This document shows, one piece after another, positions 53,386-62,374 of a stretch of 64,000 nucleotides of DNA; within the stretch, counting starts at the first letter, position 1, and every line of letters begins with the position of its first letter. Both the position numbers and the translations under genes were made by a program. This DNA is from Dyadobacter subterraneus (GTDB lineage: Bacteria > Bacteroidota > Bacteroidia > Cytophagales > Spirosomataceae): assembly GCF_015221875.1 (NCBI RefSeq), contig NZ_JACYGY010000001.1, forward strand, positions 3,326,501-3,390,500. The letters are read 5' to 3'. The notes beneath the pieces are model-generated. The model did no database searches. It saw only the letters and a program-made list of their open reading frames with translations, and was not told where the DNA came from.

Positions 53386-54543
53386 TTATGATAAACGATC
53401 CTTAAAACTTTCGTAACCGTAAGACCGGATTAACCTGAAAGATTCGTTTTTCTGCCAGATACCAATGGAAGGAAGGTTAACGCCGTTAAATGTCGTCGTT
53501 TTTACCATGGTATAGTGGATCATATCTTCAAAAACAATCTGATCACCAATTTCCAGCGGTTTGTCAAAAGAATAATCCCCAATAAAATCTCCAGCAAGGC
53601 AAGTCATCCCTCCCATTCTGTAAGTTGGTTTTCCTGCCTGCGCTTCGTGATACGCTCCGCGGATAACCGGTTTATAAGGCATTTCCAAAGTATCCGGCAT
53701 ATGCGCTGCAAAAGAAGTATCCAGAATTGCTACGTTAATTCCCTGACTATCCATCACATCCAGAACGGTCGTTACCAATTCTCCGGTTCGCCACGCAATC
53801 GCAGAACCCGGTTCCAGAATGACTTCAATATTATATTTTGCACGTATTTTCTGAACAAGATCGATCAGCTTTTCGGTATCATAACCTTCCCTTGTCATCA
53901 AATGTCCACCGCCCATATTCAGCCATTTTGCCTGATGTAATAAATCGGCAAAACGCGTTTCCAGTGCTTCCAATGTTCTTTCCAGTGTATAAGAATCATT
54001 TTCGCAAAGAGAATGGAAGTGAATTCCGTCAATTCCTTCGGGCAAAGTATCAGGTAATTTATCTCTGGTCACACCTAAACGTGAACCCGGAACGCAAGGA
54101 TTATACATATCCGTTTCAACTTCGGAATACTGAGGATTTACGCGGATTCCACAAGACAAAGCTTGCTCAGGATTTTTAATTTTAAAATCAAAAACCCTTT
54201 TTTTAAAGCGTTCCCACTGATTAAAAGAATTAAATGTAATGTAACTGCTGCGTTCCATGATTTCTGTGAATTCACTATCCAAATATGCCGGCATGTACGT
54301 ATGCGCAGGATATCCCATGAAATCATTGATCAGTTTTACTTCATTTAATGAACTGGCAGTAGCCCCGCTCAAATATTCTTTTACAATTGGAAAAGCACTG
54401 TACATCGAGAAACCTTTAAGCGCAAGAATAATTTTGCAGCCGGCCGATTTCTGGACCTGATCTATTAATTGCAGATTTTTTCTTAGTAATTCTTCCTCTA
54501 AAACAAAACAGGGAGACGGGATATTCGTGTAATCGATTGGCAT
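53386..54543 (-). CDS. nspC: Carboxynorspermidine decarboxylase
   Basis: 385 aa from ATG 54543. Fold type III PLP decarboxylase: PSPCFVLEE, PLP lysine in ILALKGFSMY (Lys43), FHSLCEND, LNMGGGHLMTREGYD, LEPGSAI and a closing C-MGGMTCLAGDFIGDY-like segment with the second active-site Cys. Makes norspermidine or spermidine from the carboxy precursors, the alternative polyamine route. The partner carboxyspermidine dehydrogenase gene is not in the window. Confidence 0.93.
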   Translation of the reverse strand: MPIDYTNIPSPCFVLEEELLRKNLQLIDQVQKSAGCKIILALKGFSMYSAFPIVKEYLSGATASSLNEVKLINDFMGYPAHTYMPAYLDSEFTEIMERSSYITFNSFNQWERFKKRVFDFKIKNPEQALSCGIRVNPQYSEVETDMYNPCVPGSRLGVTRDKLPDTLPEGIDGIHFHSLCENDSYTLERTLEALETRFADLLHQAKWLNMGGGHLMTREGYDTEKLIDLVQKIRAKYNIEVILEPGSAIAWRTGELVTTVLDVMDSQGINVAILDTSFAAHMPDTLEMPYKPVIRGAYHEAQAGKPTYRMGGMTCLAGDFIGDYSFDKPLEIGDQIVFEDMIHYTMVKTTTFNGVNLPSIGIWQKNESFRLIRSYGYESFKDRLS

Positions 54544-54605
54544 TTTTATATACAAATGAGCGATGAATCAATGAGCTAAAAGCAATGTTTATTTACATTT
54601 GCGTA

Positions 54606-54613
54606 CAAAAGTA
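54606..54613 (-). promoter_or_regulatory. nspC -7 promoter element
   Basis: TACTTTTG on the minus strand, exact TAnnTTTG, about 63 bp before the nspC ATG. No clear -33 element. Confidence 0.35.
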
Positions 54614-54674
54614 AAAGATTGGTTTGCGAAAATTGCATTTTACGTTTTTCATTTCAAATTAATAATATAGAACT

Positions 54675-55262
54675 ATGGCCTTCCTTGTGCTTGATATCGA
54701 AATGACCGGGCCGGAGCCAGGTTGGAATGAAATTATACAAATCGGTGCTGAATTCTTTGATGATCAGTGGCGTTCGCTGGGTACTTATCTTCAAAACGTG
54801 TACCCGGAAAACGAAGAAGCCTTTACTGCAAAATCGGAAGAAGTGCATGGACTTTCTATCGATGATCTGGAAGAAGCACCCATGATTTTTGACGTAATTC
54901 CGGAATTTGAAAAATGGCTCAAAAAATTAAATTCAGGCAAACCCAATCTTTCAAACGTTATTATTTGTGGACAAAGTGTTGTTTACGATATTAATTTCCT
55001 TCGTTTCGCCTATCGGAAGGAAAAGATTAACTGGCCATTTTCCAATAAACAAATTGACCTACACACGGTTTCTTACTTGTTTTTCAAAATTTTGGAAAAG
55101 AATGGACAATCCGTTCCACGTTCATTAAGTCTGGGCTCCGTTTCCGCCTATTTTGGTTTTGAAAGAGAAGATGAAACACACAATGCACTGGAAGATGCCC
55201 AATTAACAGCGCGTTGTTTTAAAGAATTCTTTAAACTGATTGATAAGATAAAACTGGTATGA
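54675..55262 (+). CDS. DEDDh 3'-5' exonuclease-like protein
   Basis: 195 aa. Exo I LDIEMTGPEPG (Asp7, Glu9), a middle Asp (VYDINFLRF), and Exo III HNALEDAQLTA (His about 168, Asp about 173) give the DEDDh set of DnaQ/oligoribonuclease-like exonucleases. No other domain. It may trim RNA or DNA ends. Its last bases overlap the bestrophin ATG (ATGA), so the two are co-translated. Confidence 0.88.
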   Translation: MAFLVLDIEMTGPEPGWNEIIQIGAEFFDDQWRSLGTYLQNVYPENEEAFTAKSEEVHGLSIDDLEEAPMIFDVIPEFEKWLKKLNSGKPNLSNVIICGQSVVYDINFLRFAYRKEKINWPFSNKQIDLHTVSYLFFKILEKNGQSVPRSLSLGSVSAYFGFEREDETHNALEDAQLTARCFKEFFKLIDKIKLV

Positions 55263-56140
55263 TTGATTACAATCCCAAAGAATGGTTTAAGTATATATTC
55301 TATTTTCAGAAAGCGGATACAGTCCGCAAACTGATGCCATTGATACTTACTATCATGGTTTACACTTCTATCCTGGCCTATTTAATTCTGAAAGTCTGGC
55401 GTATTGGTGAAAATACCGATCTGAAAAATATTTCATTAATGCATTCCCTGCTGGGTTTTGTTATTTCCATGTTATTGGTTTTCAGAACAAATACGGCTTA
55501 CGACCGTTGGTGGGAAGGCAGAAGGCAATGGGGCGCTCTGATGAATTGCAGCCGGAACCTTTCCTTAAAAATCAATTCTCTGGTTGATAAAGACAATATT
55601 GAAGCCCGAGAATTTTTCCGTATCATGATTCCCAATTATGCTTTTGCATTTAAAAATCATCTCAGAGGTCATTTTCTTTCTGAAAGCTTTACAGAAACTT
55701 CTACATTCAAACTTTCTAATTTGCATTTAGAAGATCATATCCCAAATCAGATTGCAGCAGCCATATTTAGCAAAGCAGTTGAATTGCAAAGAAAAGGATT
55801 GATATTACCCGAGCACCTTTTAATTCTCAATATTGAACTGGAAAGTTTCACTAATATTTGTGGTGCCTGTGAGAGAATTAAGAACACGCCCATTCCATTG
55901 TCTTACAGCTCTTTTATCAAAAAATTCATCTTTATTTATTGTCTTACCTTACCAATTGGCTATGTATTCAGCCTGCATTTTCTGGTTATTCCCTTTGTAA
56001 TGTTCGTGTTCTATATCCTGGCAAGTCTCGAAGTGATTGCCGAAGAGATCGAAGATCCTTTTGGAGATGATGCCAATGATCTGCCAATTGACAGGATTTG
56101 TGCAGGGATACAAGTTTCTGCAAACGCATTATTAAAATAG
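55259..56140 (+). CDS. Bestrophin-family ion channel protein
   Basis: 293 aa, four membrane helices. The conserved core SLLGFVISMLLVFRTNTAYDRWWEGRRQWG is the bestrophin signature; a late YILASLEVIAEEIEDPFG with acidic cluster matches the family's C-terminal end of the channel. Bacterial bestrophins are pentameric channels, some cation-selective. Four-base overlap with the exonuclease gene. Confidence 0.9.
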   Translation: MIDYNPKEWFKYIFYFQKADTVRKLMPLILTIMVYTSILAYLILKVWRIGENTDLKNISLMHSLLGFVISMLLVFRTNTAYDRWWEGRRQWGALMNCSRNLSLKINSLVDKDNIEAREFFRIMIPNYAFAFKNHLRGHFLSESFTETSTFKLSNLHLEDHIPNQIAAAIFSKAVELQRKGLILPEHLLILNIELESFTNICGACERIKNTPIPLSYSSFIKKFIFIYCLTLPIGYVFSLHFLVIPFVMFVFYILASLEVIAEEIEDPFGDDANDLPIDRICAGIQVSANALLK

Positions 56141-56453
56141 ATTTTAATGCAATTTTAATCCTACTTATTAGAAAGTGATTAAAATTTATAGTATTTAAAA
56201 CTTTTTTCACTGGTGTGAATTTCACCTGTTTTTTGGCAATTATTCATTTTTTTCAAAAACCGCCACGGTTTTGAAACCCAATCGCGCTGGCTTTTCACTT
56301 TTCTCATAAAAATATCATTATTCTTATCTTTACTTTTTGAAAACTGGCAAAAAACTGTTTTTTCAACCCATTTAGAACTCAATAATATTTGATGTTTATT
56401 GCGCTTGATCCTTAGGGATTGTTGTTCATTAATCCAATAAACATCATAATGTC
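56141..56453. other. AT-rich intergenic region
   Basis: 313 bp between bestrophin and a small secreted protein gene on the same strand. No credible ORF or strong hairpin. The last 100 bp may be the leader of the secreted protein gene, but no exact -7 element was seen. Confidence 0.4.
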
Positions 56454-56873
56454 ATGAGAAAATCATTCTTAATATTCGCAGCAATTATCATATCAGGTTT
56501 TATTGCAGGAGCAGTTAAAGCGCAGTCAACTTTAGTTGATCCTGGTATGTCGACGCATAATTACAAACATCCTAATAAAGCAGCAAAAGCCAAAGCTTTG
56601 AAAAATGACGGAATTGTTGTGTCGAATATCAACACGATTGAGTCGTATAGTAAACAGCAAAACTCGCGTTACGTGAGTACCACGCCTAAGTATGCACCAA
56701 GAGCTACACCGCTTGTTGTGACAAGAACTTATAAAAAGGAAGCAGTTGATATAAATCCGCTTATTTCGCCGAGAAATTATAAAACACCTAATGTCACGGA
56801 ACGCAGCAGCTCACAAGATGTTGCGAAAATAAAAAGCAAAGCCGACACCTTAGGTTACCTATCTGTCGATTAA
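56454..56873 (+). CDS. Small secreted protein with internal repeat
   Basis: 139 aa with signal peptide (residues 1-23, VKAQ). The mature chain is basic and low in hydrophobic residues. A repeated phrase occurs twice: LVDPGMSTHNYKHPN near residue 28 and INPLISPRNYKTPN near residue 100, sharing P-x-x-S-x-x-N-Y-K-x-P-N. This could be a short peptide-binding or surface-binding motif. No family recognised. Terminator follows. Confidence 0.7.
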   Translation: MRKSFLIFAAIIISGFIAGAVKAQSTLVDPGMSTHNYKHPNKAAKAKALKNDGIVVSNINTIESYSKQQNSRYVSTTPKYAPRATPLVVTRTYKKEAVDINPLISPRNYKTPNVTERSSSQDVAKIKSKADTLGYLSVD

Positions 56874-57200
56874 CATACTTCAAACTAGAAACTGAAAAGC
56901 CGGCGCTTATAGCACTGGCTTTTTTTGTTGTTTTTTCATTGAAGAGCAACTTTGCGAAAAAATCGTTCAAATAAATTTAAAATTCTTTAATTAGTACAAT
57001 AACTACTTTTCATTATTATTGAGATAATACAAATTAATGGAATGTTATTTGAACAAATAATGTTTTTATTTCAACCAGAGGCAATTTAACATTTAAGCCC
57101 GGTCAAATTAACACCATAAAGAAATTAACAAATTCTGTGAAATGTTATATTTTTTCTATCCTGTAACATTTGATAAAATCACAGAGCAACTATAATACCT
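56874..57200. other. Intergenic region upstream of MFS gene
   Basis: 327 bp. It starts with the terminator of the preceding gene; the rest is very AT-rich with no credible ORF. The last 80 bp, with repeated taacattt phrases (57085, 57163), should hold the MFS promoter, but no exact Bacteroidota box was found. Confidence 0.4.
56898..56926 (+). terminator. Terminator after secreted protein gene
   Basis: A stem agccggcgc / gcactggct with one mismatch and one G-T pair, 5-nt loop, followed by seven Ts. Confidence 0.8.
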
Positions 57201-58364
57201 ATGTCATATTCAATTTTAGCACCCTCGCAGTCAAAAAAATATCTTCGGATGGCCGTTGCTGCTTTCTTTTTTGTTCAGGGTTTAAGTTTCGCAGCCTGGG
57301 CAAGTCGTATTCCGGATATTAAAAATATGCTTCACCTGACCGAAGGCGGTTTGGGAACTGTGTTGCTTGCATTACCACTTGGATTGATGGCCAGTTTGCC
57401 AATTTCAGGCTGGATGGTTACCAAATACGGAAGTAAAAAAATGGTTCTTTTCGGAGCAATTCTTTACGCCATAACATTAACCTTCATTGGTTTCGCAACC
57501 AGAACAGAACAATTGGTTATCGTTCTTTTCTCATTCGGACTTTGGGGAAACCTTTGTAATATCGCGGTAAATACCCAGGCAGTTGCCGTTGAGCAGGTTT
57601 ATGGTAAATCCATTATGGCCTCCTTTCACGGATTGTGGAGCCTAGCCGGATTTGTGAGTGCGATGATCGGTACATTCTTTATTTCAATTAATATTCCGCC
57701 GCAAATCCATTTTATGGTAATTGCGGTAATTGCATTTGCGATCATTTTTACTGCTTACAAACATACAATGCCTGACAGCGAAAAAAATCGCGACGAAGAA
57801 CAGCCAATGTTTGTGAAACCTGACCGCGATCTTTTAATGCTTGGTCTGATCGGATTTTGTGCAATGGTATGTGAAGGTGCAATGTTTGACTGGTCTGGTG
57901 TATATTTCATGGAAGTTGTGAAAGTTCCGGCTGCGATGAAAACGATGGGATATGTTGCTTTCATGGGAACAATGACTGGCGGACGTTTTGCTGGTGACTG
58001 GCTTGCAAACAAAATTGGCAGAAAGAAGATGCTGCAAATCAGCGGTTTATTGATGGCAAGTGGAATGGGTATTGCTGTTTTGTTGCCATATATGGCTACT
58101 GCAACTTTCGGTTTGTTACTTGTAGGTTTTGGAGTTTCCTCTGTGGTTCCGCTTGTTTATAGTGCAGCAGGAAGATCTACTACAATGTCGGCAGGAATGG
58201 CGCTTGCCGCAGTTTCTTCAATCAGTTTTATTGGTTTTCTTATCGGACCTCCGCTGATCGGAATTATTGCACAAGTTGCAGATCTTCGTTTCTCATTTGC
58301 CGTTGTAGCATTGTTAGCTTTTTGTACAACGCTTTTATCTTCAAGAGCAAAATTGATCCAATAA
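57201..58364 (+). CDS. Major facilitator superfamily transporter
   Basis: 387 aa, 12 hydrophobic helices. Opening WASRIPDIKNMLHLTEGGLGTVLLALPLG and ISGWMVTKYGSKK resemble the YbjJ-like MFS branch. The cytoplasmic loop after helix 6 is short and acidic. A charged GRFAGDWLANKIGRKK loop follows helix 8. Substrate unknown; relatives are annotated as sugar or drug exporters. Single-gene unit with a terminator behind it. Confidence 0.88.
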   Translation: MSYSILAPSQSKKYLRMAVAAFFFVQGLSFAAWASRIPDIKNMLHLTEGGLGTVLLALPLGLMASLPISGWMVTKYGSKKMVLFGAILYAITLTFIGFATRTEQLVIVLFSFGLWGNLCNIAVNTQAVAVEQVYGKSIMASFHGLWSLAGFVSAMIGTFFISINIPPQIHFMVIAVIAFAIIFTAYKHTMPDSEKNRDEEQPMFVKPDRDLLMLGLIGFCAMVCEGAMFDWSGVYFMEVVKVPAAMKTMGYVAFMGTMTGGRFAGDWLANKIGRKKMLQISGLLMASGMGIAVLLPYMATATFGLLLVGFGVSSVVPLVYSAAGRSTTMSAGMALAAVSSISFIGFLIGPPLIGIIAQVADLRFSFAVVALLAFCTTLLSSRAKLIQ

Positions 58365-58407
58365 TCTGGTCGAAATTGCTTTCAAAATAGATTGGTACAT
58401 TTTTATT

Positions 58408-58443
58408 AGCCAGGATAATGACTTAGTCATCCTGGCTTTTTTT
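58408..58443 (+). terminator. Terminator after MFS gene
   Basis: A 9-bp stem (agccaggat / atcctggct) with an inner gac/gtc pairing and a following run of Ts; 11 bp before the next ATG. Confidence 0.88.
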
Positions 58444-58453
58444 ATTTCCAATT

Positions 58454-59455
58454 ATGAGAACTTCACTTTTTGTTATTGCCTTTTTTCTCTTCACGCTGCA
58501 TGTAAATGCACAAAATGATTCGCTTCGAAATCTGGACATTAATCTGGAAAATTATCAATATCCATTTCCTGTAAAATTTCTACCGCTTGATTTGCAGGGA
58601 GAAAAATTAAAAATGGCTTACATGGATGTTCAGCCCGAAAAGGCGAATGGAAAAACAGTGGTATTACTTCACGGCAAAAACTTCAACGGGGCATATTGGG
58701 AGCAAACGGCAAAATCTTTAACGCAATCCGGCTATCGTGTGATTATTCCCGATCAGATCGGATTCGGAAAATCTTCCAAGCCTGCACATTTTCAATATTC
58801 ATTTCAACAGCTGGCAACGAATACCAAAAAGATTCTTGATACTTTAAGTATTTCCTCTGCAACGATTCTGGGTCATTCCATGGGTGGTATGGTTGCCATG
58901 CGTTTTGCCTTGATGTTTCCAAGAACGGTAGAAAAACTTGTACTAGTAAATCCTTTGGGATTAGAAGATTATAAATTAAAAATTCCCTATCAACCCGTTG
59001 ATAAGTGGTATCAAACAGAATTAAAAAGCAATTTTGAAACGATCAAAAAGTATCAGCTCAACAGCTATTATGACGGAAAGTGGAAAGATGCTTACACGCG
59101 CTGGGCGAATTTATACGCTGGATGGACGTTGAATAAGGATTATCCAAGAATCGCATGGAATTCCGCGTTGACCTATGATCTGATCATGACCCAGCCGGTT
59201 ATTTATGAAATCCAGGCCATCAAATCTCCAACACTGCTGATCATTGGACAAAGAGATCGCAGTTCAGTAGGTAAAAATCTGGCATCGACAGAGGATCAGA
59301 AAACGTTGGGTAATTATCCGGAACTTGGTAAGAAAGCTAATACCTTAATAAAAAATAGTCAGCTGATACCTTTGGATAATATTGGACATCTTCCTCATAT
59401 TGAAGATTTTGACAGATTTATAAAACCGCTGCTAAGTTTCCTGAATGAAGATTGA
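58454..59455 (+). CDS. Exported alpha/beta hydrolase
   Basis: 333 aa with signal peptide (residues 1-19, VNAQ). Hydrolase core: VVLLHGKNFNGAYW (oxyanion), IIPDQIGFGKSSKP, nucleophile elbow LGHSMGGMVAMRFA, late IIGQRDRSSVGK (Asp) and IGHLPHIED (His). Resembles proline iminopeptidase/haloalkane-dehalogenase-like esterases; the substrate is not evident. Its periplasmic location suggests ester or peptide hydrolysis of nutrients. Confidence 0.88.
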   Translation: MRTSLFVIAFFLFTLHVNAQNDSLRNLDINLENYQYPFPVKFLPLDLQGEKLKMAYMDVQPEKANGKTVVLLHGKNFNGAYWEQTAKSLTQSGYRVIIPDQIGFGKSSKPAHFQYSFQQLATNTKKILDTLSISSATILGHSMGGMVAMRFALMFPRTVEKLVLVNPLGLEDYKLKIPYQPVDKWYQTELKSNFETIKKYQLNSYYDGKWKDAYTRWANLYAGWTLNKDYPRIAWNSALTYDLIMTQPVIYEIQAIKSPTLLIIGQRDRSSVGKNLASTEDQKTLGNYPELGKKANTLIKNSQLIPLDNIGHLPHIEDFDRFIKPLLSFLNED

Positions 59456-59578
59456 AATTAAACAATCGAATTATTCCGAGAACTGAAATTGTACCATTAG
59501 ATAAGTATAATTGCAATTTGTATGATTATAACCTATTTTTAAATTAGTTAATCTCTACAAATCAGCACTTTACCATCT

Positions 59579-61195
59579 ATGATATATAACTTTTACTTTA
59601 AATTAATTCTAATTTTAATACTATTTTTTATCAGTTTTCAGCTTGGCAAAGAATATTTGAAGCCAGGAAAAATTTTGGTTCGTAATTCTGAATTTTATGT
59701 CCTTGCATTTCTGGTAATAACTTTTGTTATACGCTTCCTGTATATGGAAGAAGCAGAGTCAAATATCGATACAAGTACCTGGCTTAGTGCAGTTTATACG
59801 GTAAATCATTATCCGGAATGGATATGGACATTACTCAATTATACGGATTCCCGACCGTTGACTGTCCTTCCGCTAATTTTTGTCTCAAAGCTTGGTATCA
59901 ATGTCGGTTATATCGTTTCAGAATGTGTTGGATTAGTATTCTGGTTAACGACGACCTTCCTTCTTTACAAAATTTTTGATTTCTTTCTATCAAAACAAGT
60001 TAGTCTGATTCTCATCTGGGGCTTTTGCCTGCTTATTGGAACCACTTTTGTCTCCGATTATACCGCTTACAATTCAGAGCAGCTTAGTGTTCTTTTACTT
60101 ACCGCCTGTACTTATGCATATCTTACTTATAGCTATGATCAGTGGAAAAGCAGCTGGGGAATTTTATTTTTCGGATTTGCCATGGGAAGTCTCGTTTACG
60201 TGAAATTTCAGAATGTCCCCATGGGGATTTTCATCTCAATAGCGCTTTTTATTGAAGTACTGGTCAAAAAACGTTATAAAAGTGCGCTGATTCTAATTTC
60301 TGGCGCTCTTATACTTACAATTTTCATCAATCTCTATTATTATTCAAAGGGAAGTTTGATGATTTTTTGGAATAATTACTTTTGGAATTATTTCTATTAT
60401 GCTTACACAACCCAGTTCTCCGACGTCCCGATTAGCGATCGTTTCAATCTGGTAAGAATTTTCAGATTCATATATTTTTATGATGATTCGAAATGGTATT
60501 ATTTATCGATAACGATCGTCGCAATAGTCGGGATTATCGCCAATGTTGTCAAACGTCAGCCCACAACTGCCCGACAAAAGCAAATATTCTTCTTTTCCCT
60601 GCTCTATATTTTTGTTAGTTTATATGCCGTTTTACAATCCGGAAATTCTTTTGCCCACTATAAATTGTATTTGTGGGTGCCGGTAACCCTTTTCACTGGA
60701 ATTATCATTGCACTTTCTCCTACGAAGATCCAAAAATATTGCCTGATCTTCTTTATAATAAGCAGCGCATTCATAGCTGGAAAAAATTTACTGAATAAAG
60801 AAAAAAACTTACTGGCAGACCACTCTGATCTGGATCAAAAAATCATTGCAAGCATTAGAAGAAATTCCAGGTCTGGTGAGCCCGTTGTTGTCTGGGGGTG
60901 GCGTGATCAGTTGTATGTACGCGCTCAGCGTCCCATGGGATATAGGGATGCGCATAGTTTTCATTTTGCACTAAAATCAAGATTAATACCTTACTGGACC
61001 ATCGACTTTTTACATGATATTAGGAAAAACAAACCGTCCGTTTTTATAGACGTCACACAGCCCGAGGGTTATTCTACATTTGCCAAAATTCTTTCTCCTC
61101 ACTACAATATCCCGCAGATAAGGGAGTATATTAATAAATACTATTCACTAATAGAAAATATTGAAGGAGTTCGGATTTATAAGTTAAAGAATTGA
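59579..61195 (+). CDS. Multi-pass membrane protein, GT-C glycosyltransferase-like
   Basis: 538 aa with about ten membrane helices and a soluble C-terminal region from about 430. The first external loop carries EEAESNIDTSTW, with an acidic residue where GT-C enzymes (PMT/ArnT type) keep their catalytic Asp. The C-terminal part (VVVWGWRDQLYVRAQRPMGYRD) looks like the periplasmic domain of such enzymes. It would move a sugar from a polyprenyl carrier to a surface molecule. The gene is visibly richer in A/T than its neighbours. Confidence 0.6.
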   Translation: MIYNFYFKLILILILFFISFQLGKEYLKPGKILVRNSEFYVLAFLVITFVIRFLYMEEAESNIDTSTWLSAVYTVNHYPEWIWTLLNYTDSRPLTVLPLIFVSKLGINVGYIVSECVGLVFWLTTTFLLYKIFDFFLSKQVSLILIWGFCLLIGTTFVSDYTAYNSEQLSVLLLTACTYAYLTYSYDQWKSSWGILFFGFAMGSLVYVKFQNVPMGIFISIALFIEVLVKKRYKSALILISGALILTIFINLYYYSKGSLMIFWNNYFWNYFYYAYTTQFSDVPISDRFNLVRIFRFIYFYDDSKWYYLSITIVAIVGIIANVVKRQPTTARQKQIFFFSLLYIFVSLYAVLQSGNSFAHYKLYLWVPVTLFTGIIIALSPTKIQKYCLIFFIISSAFIAGKNLLNKEKNLLADHSDLDQKIIASIRRNSRSGEPVVVWGWRDQLYVRAQRPMGYRDAHSFHFALKSRLIPYWTIDFLHDIRKNKPSVFIDVTQPEGYSTFAKILSPHYNIPQIREYINKYYSLIENIEGVRIYKLKN

Positions 61196-61215
61196 AAATG
61201 AATCGAAATAAAAAG

Positions 61216-61250
61216 GAACAGGGCTAACCAAAATTTGTTCAGCCCTGTTC
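61216..61250. terminator. Bidirectional terminator
   Basis: A perfect 10-bp stem (gaacagggct / agccctgttc) with a 15-nt loop between convergent genes. Confidence 0.8.
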
Positions 61251-61273
61251 TTGTAAAAATATCTTCTCAACTA

Positions 61274-62194
61274 TCAGGCAAAAAATTGCTTTACGTAATT
61301 TCTGCTCGTAAGAATTGCACTTTGTACATCTTCAATATTTCCTTCATACGCCTTATCTTCCACTTCGATAACCACAGGTCCACGGTAACGCACATCGGTA
61401 AGTGCACCGAAGAAACCACGCCAGTTAACATCACCAAGTCCCGGTAACTTTGGCGAATGATATTCCAGCGGGTTTGCCATAATTCCTACTTTATCAAGCT
61501 TGTCCTTATAAAGTTTGGCATCCTTCAAATGTACATGATGCAGGCGATCTTTGTACCCATAAATCGGTTTTATCTCATCCATCATTTGCCAGATCATGTG
61601 AGAAGGATCATAATTCAGACCAAAAATAGGGCTTGGAATTATTTCAAACATTCTGTCCCAAACAGCAGGACTGATCGCAAGATTTTTACCTCCCGGCCAT
61701 TCATCATCCGTGAAAAACATCGGGCAGTTTTCAATCGCCAGTTTCACATTATTTTCCTCAGCCACTTTTACAACCGCCGGCCAGACGTCAGCAAAAGTTT
61801 TCAGGTTTTCTTTGATACTTTTTGACGGATCACGGCCTATGAATGTAGTAACCACAGGAATACTAAGTTTTGCAGCTCCGCGGATTACCTGTTTGATATG
61901 TTCAAGATAAAATTCAGATTTAACCGGATCTGGATCCATGGGATTGGGATAATAACCCAGGGCAGAAATGAAAACCTGCGCTTCTTTCAATGCAAAATGT
62001 ATTTCCGCAACTTTTTGATCAGTCAATGAATTTACGTCAATATGGGTAACACCGGCATAACGGCGACTGTCCGCATTCCCGGCTGGCCAGCACATCATTT
62101 CTATACATGAAAATCCGTGGTTGCCAGCAAACTTAACCACATGATCAAAACCAAAATCAGCTAATATGGCACTATTAAAACCTAATTTGAGCAT
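61274..62194 (-). CDS. Sugar phosphate isomerase/epimerase-like TIM-barrel protein
   Basis: 306 aa, xylose-isomerase-like AP-endonuclease family 2 barrel. Probable metal ligands: Glu in LAIENCPMF, Asp/His in LNYDPSHMIW, His in HVHLKDAK, Glu in VVIEVED. No signal peptide. Bacteroidota carry many of these; substrates include inositol derivatives and hydroxy-keto sugars. Monocistronic and convergent with the GT-C-like gene. Confidence 0.88.
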   Translation of the reverse strand: MLKLGFNSAILADFGFDHVVKFAGNHGFSCIEMMCWPAGNADSRRYAGVTHIDVNSLTDQKVAEIHFALKEAQVFISALGYYPNPMDPDPVKSEFYLEHIKQVIRGAAKLSIPVVTTFIGRDPSKSIKENLKTFADVWPAVVKVAEENNVKLAIENCPMFFTDDEWPGGKNLAISPAVWDRMFEIIPSPIFGLNYDPSHMIWQMMDEIKPIYGYKDRLHHVHLKDAKLYKDKLDKVGIMANPLEYHSPKLPGLGDVNWRGFFGALTDVRYRGPVVIEVEDKAYEGNIEDVQSAILTSRNYVKQFFA

Positions 62195-62374
62195 AACAAA
62201 AGGGATTAGAATATTAAATCAATTTCCTACGGAACGCAGAAATTTCCACTATTTATAAATGTGAAATTAAGGATATCAATTCAAATCACCAGAAATACCG
62301 ACACATTCCGGCCAAATACCGCAAAGGTTTTTTAGTAAACATCCGGTTTCGTAAATTTCAGGAAATTGATTTAT

